The notes under the pieces are model-generated. The model was not told where the DNA came from. It searched no databases and was given only the letters and a program-made list of their open reading frames with translations. Made by a program: the position numbers and the translations under genes. A stretch of 64,000 nt of DNA from Peristeroidobacter soli (GTDB lineage Bacteria > Pseudomonadota > Gammaproteobacteria > Steroidobacterales > Steroidobacteraceae), in the NCBI RefSeq assembly GCF_004138485.1, contig NZ_RYEV01000006.1, forward strand, positions 62,001-126,000. Reading direction: 5' to 3'. The stretch's first letter is position 1, and the number at the start of each line of letters is the position of its first letter. This document shows, in pieces, positions 26,222-34,348 of this stretch.

Positions 26222-27634
26222 TTATTGGGCACGCAGCTTCACGAGCGTGACAGAGGGGGCGGCGACGTTGGTGATCGTGAGTAGTTCGCCCGCTTTGAGC
26301 GAGCGGGTCTCGGTCTGCTCGAGGTTGTGGCTCGCATCGATGCGATAGATCGCGGCGGAGGTGGCGCCCTTCCAGGGAACGTTCTTCAGCGCGATGGTGT
26401 ACGCCGAATGGTTCGAGACCTGGTTGCTGATCATTACCGAGGCGGATTTGCGATCTTCAGCCAGGCCGGCGAGCACCGCGAACGATGCTTCGTCACTCGT
26501 CTCGGCGCCATCGGCCTGCACGCGTAGCGGCGTGTCGAGCATCCAGCGAAAGGCGCGGAATGGATAGAAGTTCTTGTAAGGCACGCCGTGGTTGTCGTAC
26601 ATGCCCCAGAAAAATGCGGTGCCGGTGTAGTAGTTGGCGACGTCCACCTTGGAGTCCTGCAGGAAAGTGAGCATCGCGCCGGCATAGGCCGCGCCTTCGA
26701 GGCCGTGAATGCGCTCGAAGATCTGCTGGGTATAGAGCGGCTCGACATGCATCCGATTCCAGTCGCCGGGAAAGTAGTTCCACTCGTTCAGATGAATCTC
26801 GGCCTTCGGGTAGCCGCCGCTGTCCGTCAGCGCGCGAATGTGGTCGGCCCGGCGCGCGACCAGGAAGGGGCGGGTGCCGTAGTTGTGCCAGGAGACGAAG
26901 TCGATCGGCACGCCGCGTTGCTTGTTATAAGCGAGAAAGTCCTTGAGGAACTGGTCGTTCGAAGCCAGTGCCGGGCCGCCGACTTTCAGCGTGGCGTCGT
27001 AGCGTTTGAGCGCGGTGGCGGTGGTGGCGTACAGCCGGTAGTACTGCTCGGCCGTGCCGCTCCAGAAGTTCGGCACGTCCGGCTCATTCCAAACTTCCCA
27101 ATAACGAATGCCGAAGCGGTGACCGTCGGCCCAGCCCTCGTTGTAGTGACGCACGATGTTGACCGCGACCTTGGCCCACTTGTCGTAGTCGGCCGGCGGA
27201 TGACTGTAGTACTTCACCTTGGTGAGCTCGGCGCTCTCGCCGATGCGGAAAATGATCTCGGCCTTCAGATCCACCAGCGACTGGATGTAGCGGTCGGTCT
27301 TGCTGAAGTCGTAGTTCTTCGGGTCGTCCGGATCGGCGGAGAAATCGCGGAAGATCACGTGCATGTCGCCGGCGGCTTCGTAGACCCAGGGAGTGTCGTG
27401 GGTGCGGATGTAATGGAAGCCCAGCTCGCGATATTGCTCGGTGAGATCCACCGAGCCACGCACGGCGAGTGGACCGCTGTGGACGTCGTGTAGCGGACGG
27501 ATGCGCCCGGTTTGTTTGCGCAGATCGACGTTGATCGGTTTCGTCTCGTCGTCGGTTTGCTGCGCGTTGCCAACGCCGGTGAATGCGAGTGCGGCGAGCG
27601 TGCACGCGGCAGCTAAGATGCGGAATGATCTCAC
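26222..27634 (-). CDS. Exported glycoside hydrolase, GH39-like (beta-xylosidase type)
   Basis: A 470-residue enzyme with a signal peptide (VRSFRILAAACTLAALAFTG, then cleavage near GNAQQ). GTG 27634 is preferred because AAGGA lies 7 bases upstream; ATG 27679 adds 15 residues without a better site. The TIM barrel shows YWEVWNEPD with the acid/base glutamate and EIHLNEWNYF with the probable nucleophile glutamate. A beta-sandwich C-terminal domain follows from about residue 370. GH39 holds beta-xylosidases and alpha-L-iduronidases plus rarer specificities. It is the first gene of a minus operon with the FAH gene, divergent from the TonB receptor. It should release the sugar oxidised by the SDR and dehydratase. 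Confidence 0.85.
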   Translation of the reverse strand: MRSFRILAAACTLAALAFTGVGNAQQTDDETKPINVDLRKQTGRIRPLHDVHSGPLAVRGSVDLTEQYRELGFHYIRTHDTPWVYEAAGDMHVIFRDFSADPDDPKNYDFSKTDRYIQSLVDLKAEIIFRIGESAELTKVKYYSHPPADYDKWAKVAVNIVRHYNEGWADGHRFGIRYWEVWNEPDVPNFWSGTAEQYYRLYATTATALKRYDATLKVGGPALASNDQFLKDFLAYNKQRGVPIDFVSWHNYGTRPFLVARRADHIRALTDSGGYPKAEIHLNEWNYFPGDWNRMHVEPLYTQQIFERIHGLEGAAYAGAMLTFLQDSKVDVANYYTGTAFFWGMYDNHGVPYKNFYPFRAFRWMLDTPLRVQADGAETSDEASFAVLAGLAEDRKSASVMISNQVSNHSAYTIALKNVPWKGATSAAIYRIDASHNLEQTETRSLKAGELLTITNVAAPSVTLVKLRAQ

Positions 27635-27705
27635 GAGGTTTCCTTGGTGACGCCAGGTGGTTCGCGAGGACCTTATCACGGGCCCCCGCCCGCGGCAGTC
27701 GGCGC

Positions 27706-27724
27706 CATTTCACGCGGCGAAACA
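27706..27724. promoter_or_regulatory. Candidate IclR operator, site 2
   Basis: catttcacgcggcgaaaca lies in the 177-bp divergent region between the GH39 gene (start 27634) and the TonB receptor (start 27812). It matches site 1 (21468-21486) at 17 of 19 positions; only the two central bases differ. Placement between divergent operons would let one bound dimer affect both. The role is inferred. Confidence 0.65.
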
Positions 27725-27811
27725 GGCTGAACTGGTATTCCCGGAAGCGCTCGCTGACACTCGTTGACACAGGGGCAGGCGTCATCGAGCGTCAATATGG
27801 GGTACACGAGA

Positions 27812-30157
27812 ATGTCACGACAGCATCACCGTCGATTGCAGAAGATCGCCGCGTTGGCTCTGGCTTCGCCCGGGCTATCGCTCTACATGGGGGCAGCCAG
27901 CGCCGCGGAGGAGCGCTCGGCGCAGATCGAAGAGATCATCGTCACCGCGCAGAAGCGGGCCGAGGGTTCCAGCAAAGTACCGATCAGCTTGAGCGTCTAC
28001 GACGCCGAGACCCTGGACCGGATCGGTGCGCGGGACTTCAACGATGTAGTAAAGGTGACGCCCGGCATCGAGTTCAGCGACGACCGCGGCGCCAAGAAGA
28101 ACATCACCATCCGCGGCATCTACTCACAGGCCGGCTCGGCCACCTCCGGAATCTACATCGACGACGTGCCCGTGCAGGTACGCGTCGGCATCTTGAATCT
28201 GGTCGGCGTGGGCACGCCGCGTATCTTCGATCTGGAGCGCGTCGAGATCCTGCGCGGCCCGCAGGGCACTTTGTTTGGAGCCAGCGCCCAAGGCGGCGCA
28301 GTTCGATTCATCACGGCACAACCGAGCTTGACGGACTTCAGCGGCTACTCGCGTGCGGATATCTCCAGCACCGAAGGCGGCGAGCTCGGCTACGAGGCCG
28401 GCGTGTCGCTGGGTGGCCCGATCGTGGAGAACAAGGCGGGCTATCGGGTCAGCGCCTGGTATCGCCGCGATGGCGGTTACATCGATCACGACAGCTTCCT
28501 GCCCGGCGGCGCCGTCGAGAAGGACGCCAACTGGTCGGAGTCGACAGTGGTGCGTGGGGCGCTGACGTTCGCGCCGACCGAGTCGCTGCGAATCACGCCA
28601 TCGATGTTCCTGCAGAAGGTGAACATCAACGACAGCGGCTTCTTCGATCCCAGCGCCTCCAACGTGGACGACACCGATTTCGTCAACAAGAACGCGTTGC
28701 TGACGCCGGCCGATGACAAGTTCTATCTGCCGTCGCTGAAGATCGAGGCGGACCTCGGGCCGGTGAGCTTGACCGCGCTGACCGGTTACATGCGCCGCGA
28801 GAACGACTACGCGCTCGACTATACAAACGTGGTGGCGAGCTTCTTCGGTCTGGCGGCGGCACGCTCCATTTCGGAAGCCTCGCCGGTGCCTTACTCGAAC
28901 CATCAGGATGTTTACAGTCAGGAGCTGCGTCTGCAGTCCTCCGATCCGGACGCGCGGTTGAAATGGACCGTCGGCGGCTTCTATTCGTACCTGCGCCAGG
29001 AGGTCCACCAGCAGATCGTGAGTCCGGCGCTGCCGGCGATGACCCAGGAGCTGTGGGGCATGACGGTGCCGTACGCCTGGGGCGCCGACATGGTCAACGG
29101 CGATCGTTCGTTCGATGCGACCAATATCCTGCGCGATCGTCAGCTCGCCGGATTTGCGCAGTTCGACTATCGCGTGCTCGACAAGCTGACATTGATTGCG
29201 GGTACACGCGTCGCACGGCAACGCAGCGGCTACTCGTACAATGCGGCGGGCCCGGTCAACGGCGGCACGACGGCGCGCTCGGGCGAGCAGGAAGAGACTG
29301 CGATGACGCCGAAGTTCGGCATCAACTATCAGGTGAACGATAGCAACCTGCTGTACGCGAGCGCTGCCAAGGGCAATCGCATGGGCGGCGCCAATACGCC
29401 ATTGCAACCGACCCCGCAATGTACCGCGCAGCTGCAGGAGATCGGTGTGACCAGCACGCCGAGCTCTTACGATTCCGACGAGCTGTGGAGCTACGAGGTC
29501 GGCTCGAAGAATCGCCTGTTCGGTAACCGTCTGGCGATCGAGGGCAGCGCCTACTACATCGACTGGAAGGACATCCAGCAGTCGATCTATGTGCCGGACT
29601 GCCTGGCCTCGTTCGTTGCCAACGTCGGCAAGGCCGAGGTGAAAGGCTTCGACCTGCTGGTCAACGCGCGACTCACCGAGAGCTTCCATCTGGGACTGAA
29701 CGTCGGCTATACCGATGCCAAGGTGGCCGAGACCGCCGGCGTCCCCGGCACCAACATCGTCTATGCGTACAAGGGCGACCAGCTCGACATGTTCCATTCA
29801 CCCTGGCTGTTCGCCGCGTCGCTGGAATATGCCTTCGGGCTCGGCGGCTACGAGGCCTACCTGCGCGTCGACGATCAGTATCGGCCCAAGAACCCCGGCC
29901 CGTTCACCAGCCTGGATCATCCTGGCACGCCGAACTATTCGACGCTGTACCAGCCGAACCCGTCGCAGAACATCCTCAACTTCCGCGCCGGCATGATGGT
30001 GAACGGTATGGAGCTGTCGTTGTACGTCAACAACGCGCTCAACGATCATCCATTCCTCTATGACCTGGCCGCGCTGGGCGTGGGCGGCTCGGCGCTGGGC
30101 TCGACCTTTACAGTTCGGCCCCGTACCGTCGGCATGGGCATGTTGTATCGCTGGTAA
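27812..30157 (+). CDS. TonB-dependent receptor (carbohydrate-type, no STN)
   Basis: A 781-residue outer-membrane receptor. A signal peptide (about 1-33) starts with the basic MSRQHHRRLQK. A TonB box, EEIIVTAQKR, is followed by the plug (VPISLSVYDAETLDRIGARD, then ERVEILRGPQGTLFGASAQG) and a barrel ending in GMGMLYRW with a terminal aromatic residue. EEIIVTAQKR is typical of receptors serving carbohydrate or aromatic substrates in Sphingomonadales, Caulobacter and Steroidobacter. ATG 27812 is chosen for its signal peptide; ATG 27797 is in frame. Its stop overlaps the start of the ABC binding protein by one base, so outer- and inner-membrane uptake are co-expressed. There is no sigma/anti-sigma pair beside it, so control by the IclR protein is more likely. 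Confidence 0.9.
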   Translation: MSRQHHRRLQKIAALALASPGLSLYMGAASAAEERSAQIEEIIVTAQKRAEGSSKVPISLSVYDAETLDRIGARDFNDVVKVTPGIEFSDDRGAKKNITIRGIYSQAGSATSGIYIDDVPVQVRVGILNLVGVGTPRIFDLERVEILRGPQGTLFGASAQGGAVRFITAQPSLTDFSGYSRADISSTEGGELGYEAGVSLGGPIVENKAGYRVSAWYRRDGGYIDHDSFLPGGAVEKDANWSESTVVRGALTFAPTESLRITPSMFLQKVNINDSGFFDPSASNVDDTDFVNKNALLTPADDKFYLPSLKIEADLGPVSLTALTGYMRRENDYALDYTNVVASFFGLAAARSISEASPVPYSNHQDVYSQELRLQSSDPDARLKWTVGGFYSYLRQEVHQQIVSPALPAMTQELWGMTVPYAWGADMVNGDRSFDATNILRDRQLAGFAQFDYRVLDKLTLIAGTRVARQRSGYSYNAAGPVNGGTTARSGEQEETAMTPKFGINYQVNDSNLLYASAAKGNRMGGANTPLQPTPQCTAQLQEIGVTSTPSSYDSDELWSYEVGSKNRLFGNRLAIEGSAYYIDWKDIQQSIYVPDCLASFVANVGKAEVKGFDLLVNARLTESFHLGLNVGYTDAKVAETAGVPGTNIVYAYKGDQLDMFHSPWLFAASLEYAFGLGGYEAYLRVDDQYRPKNPGPFTSLDHPGTPNYSTLYQPNPSQNILNFRAGMMVNGMELSLYVNNALNDHPFLYDLAALGVGGSALGSTFTVRPRTVGMGMLYRW

Positions 30158-31449
30158 TGATGAAGTCTCTGATCGTTCTGTTCAGCCTGCTGTTTGCAGC
30201 GGTCGCCAGTGCGCCGCTGCAGGCAGCGGGCCGGTTCGAGGGTGTGACGCTGATCCACATGGTGCAGGCAGGCGCCGCGCAGCGCCTGGCCGGCTATCGA
30301 ACCTTCGCGCGGGAGTTTCAGGCCGCCACCGGAGCGCAGGTCCTGTTCGTCGAAACGCCTTGGGAACAGATGCAGGATCAGATGATGAGCGACTTCATCG
30401 GCCGGGCCGGCAGCTACGACGTGTTCGATGTCGATGAGGCCTGGGACGCGAATATTCGGGCTTATCTGCAAACGCTCGATCCCTATGTCGCCGGTTCCGG
30501 ATTCGATATCGACGACTATCGCGGCTTGAACGGCTTGCTGGGTCTGGATCCCGGCGCGCGTCGGCGCTACGGAATTCCGCTGACGGGCCGTTCGATGGTG
30601 TTGTTCTATCGTGCCGATGTCCTCGCCGCCGCGGGGATTGCGCCACCGCGCAACTGGGACGAGCTGATCGCCGCCGCGCGCGCCGTCACGACCAAGAAAT
30701 TTCACGGCATCGTCGCGGCCGGCGTCAACGTGCAGCTCAATAAATATTTTTTCTCGGCGTACAAGGCGGGCGAGCGTCGTTCGCTGTTCAGCGCCGACGG
30801 TCGGCCGCAGTTCGGGGGTGAGGAGGGCGCACGCGCACTCGACCGGCTCAAGCAACTGTTTGCCTATGCGCCGCCCGGCGTATTCGCAATGGACATTGCG
30901 GAAGCCGATCAGGTGTTTCTCAACGGCGAGGCCGCGTTCCTGCTGGAATGGCCCGACTACATCCAGCCGAATCTCGACGATCCGAAGAAATCGCGCATCG
31001 TCGGTAAGTGGGCCGCGATGCAGCCGCCGGGGCCGGGTGGCTACGCCGGCTGGCATCTCGCGGCCTCCGGATATTCCGAGCACAAGGACGCGGCGTGGGC
31101 CTGGATCGAATTTGTCACCAGTGCGCGCAATGCCAAGCGGTTGATGGTGGAGCACGGCATCTATGCCACGCGCAGCTCGGTGCTCGCCGATCCGGAAGTC
31201 GCCACGCGCTTTCCGGGCATCGACGCGGTCAGGGCCGCGGCAGCCGCGTCGTTCCGACCCGGTTTCGAAGGTCATCCCAAGGGTATCGGCTGGTTCGTGC
31301 AGGCCGGCGCCATCTGGTCGGAAGCGTTGACCGGACAGATGACATCCCAACAAGCGGCGCGTTCGGCGGCCACGCTGTGGAGCAAGCTGTTCGATTCCAT
31401 GCCGGGACCGGCCAATCACGACTACTCCGATATCGACGCGCTCCAATGA
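30157..31449 (+). CDS. ABC transporter sugar-binding protein
   Basis: A 430-residue periplasmic binding protein of the extracellular solute-binding family 1. A signal peptide (MMKSLIVLFSLLFAAVASAP) with signal-peptidase-I-type cleavage near LQAAG precedes two lobes. GLDPGARRRYGIPLTGRSMV and LEWPDYIQPN are typical of oligosaccharide/glycerol-phosphate-type binders. It overlaps the TonB receptor by one base at its start and the first permease by four bases at its end. It delivers the substrate to the permease pair; the binding specificity cannot be read. The YSEHKDAAWAWIEFV segment matches family 1 closing regions. Confidence 0.88.
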   Translation: MMKSLIVLFSLLFAAVASAPLQAAGRFEGVTLIHMVQAGAAQRLAGYRTFAREFQAATGAQVLFVETPWEQMQDQMMSDFIGRAGSYDVFDVDEAWDANIRAYLQTLDPYVAGSGFDIDDYRGLNGLLGLDPGARRRYGIPLTGRSMVLFYRADVLAAAGIAPPRNWDELIAAARAVTTKKFHGIVAAGVNVQLNKYFFSAYKAGERRSLFSADGRPQFGGEEGARALDRLKQLFAYAPPGVFAMDIAEADQVFLNGEAAFLLEWPDYIQPNLDDPKKSRIVGKWAAMQPPGPGGYAGWHLAASGYSEHKDAAWAWIEFVTSARNAKRLMVEHGIYATRSSVLADPEVATRFPGIDAVRAAAAASFRPGFEGHPKGIGWFVQAGAIWSEALTGQMTSQQAARSAATLWSKLFDSMPGPANHDYSDIDALQ

Positions 31450-32369
31450 TGCTCACTGCACGATTGCGCACCTGGCTTCGAGACGATCGGATCGCGGCGC
31501 TGCTGTTCATCTCGCCCTGCATCCTCGCGCTCTGCGTCGCCTATCTGTTTCCGCTGATCTATTCGGCGTACCTGAGCTTTTGCGAGTGGGACATTCGCAC
31601 GCCGGGCGCGCCGATCGAGCTGTCGGGCGTGGACAACTATCGCGATGTGCTCGCCGACGGGCAGTTCTGGTCGTCGGTGGGACGCTCGCTGGTGTTCACG
31701 CTGGTGGCGCTGCCGGCCGAGCTGCTGCTCGGCACGTTAGTGGCGCTGCTGCTGACCAACGAGCGCTTGAGCGGACGTCTCACGGGTCTGTCGCGCGTAG
31801 TGCTGCTCGTGCCGCTCATGGTGCCGCCGGTGGTCACCGGCATTCTGTGGCGCTTGCTGTTCAATGTTCAGTACGGCCCGCTGAACGCGGCGTTGGGGTT
31901 CTTCGGGTTGAATCCGCAGCCCTGGATTTCCCAGCCGGACACCGCCATGGCCGCGGTGCTGGTGGTGGAGATTCTCACCAACACGTCGATCGTGGCCATG
32001 ATCCTGATGGGCGGCATGATGGCGCTGCCCCAGGAGCCGATTCGAGCTGCGCAGATGGATGGCGCCTCGCCGCTGCGCGTGCTGCTGGAAATCAAACTGC
32101 CCATGCTCGCGCATCTGTATCTGATCGTCGGTTTGATCCGGCTGATGGATCTGTTGAAGACTTTCGACTTCATCTACGCCATGACCTTCGGCGGACCGGG
32201 CGTGAGCACGCAGACGCTGAACATCTATATCGTGCGCCTGGGCAGCCGCTTTCTGGAATATCCGGCGGCGGCCGCGGCTTCGTGGATCTTCCTCCTCATG
32301 CTGCTGCCGCCTTCGATCTATCTGCTGCTCAAAGCGGTGCCGCGCAACCAGGCGTACTTGAATGATTGA
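31446..32369 (+). CDS. Sugar ABC transporter permease (MalF/UgpA type)
   Basis: A 307-residue inner-membrane protein with about six transmembrane helices, starting RIAALLFISPCILALCVAYL. The EAA coupling loop is PIRAAQMDGASPLRVLLEIK, which docks on the ATPase. ATG 31446 overlaps the binding-protein stop by 4 bases; a longer open frame upstream is inside the preceding gene. It pairs with the next permease. Confidence 0.9.
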   Translation: MMLTARLRTWLRDDRIAALLFISPCILALCVAYLFPLIYSAYLSFCEWDIRTPGAPIELSGVDNYRDVLADGQFWSSVGRSLVFTLVALPAELLLGTLVALLLTNERLSGRLTGLSRVVLLVPLMVPPVVTGILWRLLFNVQYGPLNAALGFFGLNPQPWISQPDTAMAAVLVVEILTNTSIVAMILMGGMMALPQEPIRAAQMDGASPLRVLLEIKLPMLAHLYLIVGLIRLMDLLKTFDFIYAMTFGGPGVSTQTLNIYIVRLGSRFLEYPAAAAASWIFLLMLLPPSIYLLLKAVPRNQAYLND

Positions 32370-33243
32370 CGCAATCGACGCTGGCGAGCACACGCTCAGG
32401 CGGCGCCGGCAACTCAGAGACTCTGTGCGCGCCGCGGGCCTGTATCTGTGCCTCGGGCTATTGTTGTTCGTGCTGTTGTTTCCAGTGTACTGGCTGCTGT
32501 TGAGCTCGCTGAAACATCAGTCGGATTTCTTCACCTCGCCGCCGGTGTTCCTGACTACGCAGCTGACGACCGAGCACTACCAGGCGGTGCTCGCCGATCC
32601 GTTCAATCGCCGTTATCTGCTGAATACGGCGATCGTGGCCGTGGTGAGCACCTTGCTCGCGACGCTGGTCGGCACTGCCGCCGCGTACATCCTGGCGCGG
32701 ATCCGTCTGCCGATCCGCCTCAACAGGGTGTTGCTGGTCTGGATTCTGGTGAACCGACTGTTCCCGCCGATCAGCTTCGCCATTCCCTACTACCTGCTGA
32801 TTCGCGAGCTCGGCCTCATCGACACGCTGGCGGCGCTGATTCTCTCCAACACCGCGGCGGCGATTCCGTTCGTGGTGTGGACCATGCTCGGTTATTTCCA
32901 GGATCTGCCGAAAGAAGTCGAGCGTGCCGCCATGATCGACGGCTGCACGCTGTGGCAGCGTTTCGTGCGCGTCGTCATGCCCATGTCCACGACCAGCATG
33001 GTGATCACCGCCATCTTCGTCTTCATCTATGCCTGGAACGAATTGTTGTACGCGCTGACGTTGACGGTGCTCAAGGCGAGGACCGTGCCGGTGGCGATCG
33101 CGGGCTACGTTGGCGACAACGCGCTCGCCTGGGGACAGATGAGCGCGTTCGGCGTGATCTCCTTCGTGCCGGTCATGATCGCGGTGTTGGCTGTGCAGCG
33201 ACACATCGTGCGCGGTCTGACGTTCGGTGCGGTCAAATCATAG
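32362..33243 (+). CDS. Sugar ABC transporter permease (MalG/UgpE type)
   Basis: A 293-residue inner-membrane protein with about six helices. The first long hydrophobic helix is LYLCLGLLLFVLLFPVYWLL and the EAA loop is KEVERAAMIDGCTLWQRFVR. It overlaps the first permease by 8 bases. It forms the heterodimeric channel with it and binds the ATPase encoded 25 bases downstream. Confidence 0.9.
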   Translation: MIDAIDAGEHTLRRRRQLRDSVRAAGLYLCLGLLLFVLLFPVYWLLLSSLKHQSDFFTSPPVFLTTQLTTEHYQAVLADPFNRRYLLNTAIVAVVSTLLATLVGTAAAYILARIRLPIRLNRVLLVWILVNRLFPPISFAIPYYLLIRELGLIDTLAALILSNTAAAIPFVVWTMLGYFQDLPKEVERAAMIDGCTLWQRFVRVVMPMSTTSMVITAIFVFIYAWNELLYALTLTVLKARTVPVAIAGYVGDNALAWGQMSAFGVISFVPVMIAVLAVQRHIVRGLTFGAVKS

Positions 33244-33268
33244 TAAGCGGGGGCGTGAGCGCGACAGC

Positions 33269-34348
33269 ATGGCAGGCATTGAGCTGAATAGAATTAGCAA
33301 GACGTTCGGTGCGACACATGTGATCGACGACGTGTCGGTCAGCGTGGCGCCGCATGAGTTCGTCACGCTGCTGGGTCCCAGCGGTTGTGGCAAGAGCACG
33401 CTGCTGAACATTGCGGCCGGACTCGAACGGCCCACCGACGGTCGCGTGCTGATCGGCGGCCGCAATGTCACCGACCTGTCGGCGCGCGATCGCAATGTCG
33501 CCATGGTGTTCCAGAGCTACGCGCTCTATCCGCACATGACCGTCGCGCAAAATCTGGCGTTCCCGCTGCGCATTCAGCGCCTGCCGCGCACGGAAATCTC
33601 TCAGCGCGTGCGTGCGGTTGCCGAGACCATCGAGTTGGGAGGGCTGCTGGATCGCAAACCTGCGCAGTTGTCGGGTGGCCAGCGCCAGCGTGTCGCCATC
33701 GGTCGCGCGATCATTCGTTCGCCGGCGATTTGTTTACTCGATGAGCCGTTGTCCAACATCGACGCTGCCCTGCGCGTACGCATGCGCGGCGAGCTCAAGC
33801 TGCTGTTCAACAAGATGGGTACGACGATCATGTTCGTCACGCACGATCAGGTGGAGGCGATGACGTTGAGCGATCGCATCATCGTGCTCAACGGCGGCAA
33901 GGTTCAGCAGCAGGGCACGCCGTTGGAAATCTATCGCAATCCGGCCAACGTGTTCGTCGCCCGCTTCATCGGCAGTCCTCACATGAACATCCTGCAGGCG
34001 CAGCTCGATAGCGGCGTCGTCAGCGTGGCAGGGCTGAGATTGCCGCTATCCGGTCATGCCGGACGCAGCGGCGCGGTGCAGTTGGGGCTGCGGCCGGAGG
34101 ACGTGCAGCTGGGCCGTTTCGAGAAGTGCGTGAGCGTGCCCGCGCAGGTCAAGCTGGTCGAACATCTGGGGCATGGCGCCATCGTTCACTACGCGCTGGA
34201 CGATCTGCCGCCCATCGTCGGTCTGGAGACGCGCGACACGGATATTCGCGCCGGCTGGCAAGGAAACATTCATATCAATCTGGACGGGATCAAACTGTTC
34301 GACGCGGTCACTGGCCTGGCGTGGCCGGATCGGAAGGGGATGGCATGA
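33269..34348 (+). CDS. Sugar ABC transporter ATPase (MalK/UgpC type)
   Basis: A 359-residue ATPase. The nucleotide-binding domain (about 1-235) has Walker A GPSGCGKST, Q-loop VFQSYALYPHMT, signature LSGGQRQRVA, Walker B ICLLDEPLSN and the switch histidine in FVTHDQVEA. The C-terminal part (about 240-355) is a TOBE/MalK-like regulatory domain. ATG 33269 is used; upstream codons in frame lack a proper site. It energises import through the two permeases. The stop overlaps the next ATG by 4 bases. Confidence 0.92.
   Translation: MAGIELNRISKTFGATHVIDDVSVSVAPHEFVTLLGPSGCGKSTLLNIAAGLERPTDGRVLIGGRNVTDLSARDRNVAMVFQSYALYPHMTVAQNLAFPLRIQRLPRTEISQRVRAVAETIELGGLLDRKPAQLSGGQRQRVAIGRAIIRSPAICLLDEPLSNIDAALRVRMRGELKLLFNKMGTTIMFVTHDQVEAMTLSDRIIVLNGGKVQQQGTPLEIYRNPANVFVARFIGSPHMNILQAQLDSGVVSVAGLRLPLSGHAGRSGAVQLGLRPEDVQLGRFEKCVSVPAQVKLVEHLGHGAIVHYALDDLPPIVGLETRDTDIRAGWQGNIHINLDGIKLFDAVTGLAWPDRKGMA

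Noticed and set aside
27764-27769. TTGACA as -35 of the second TonB receptor
   Set aside because: No acceptable -10 lies 16-19 bases downstream; the nearest AT-rich hexamer is 23 bases away.
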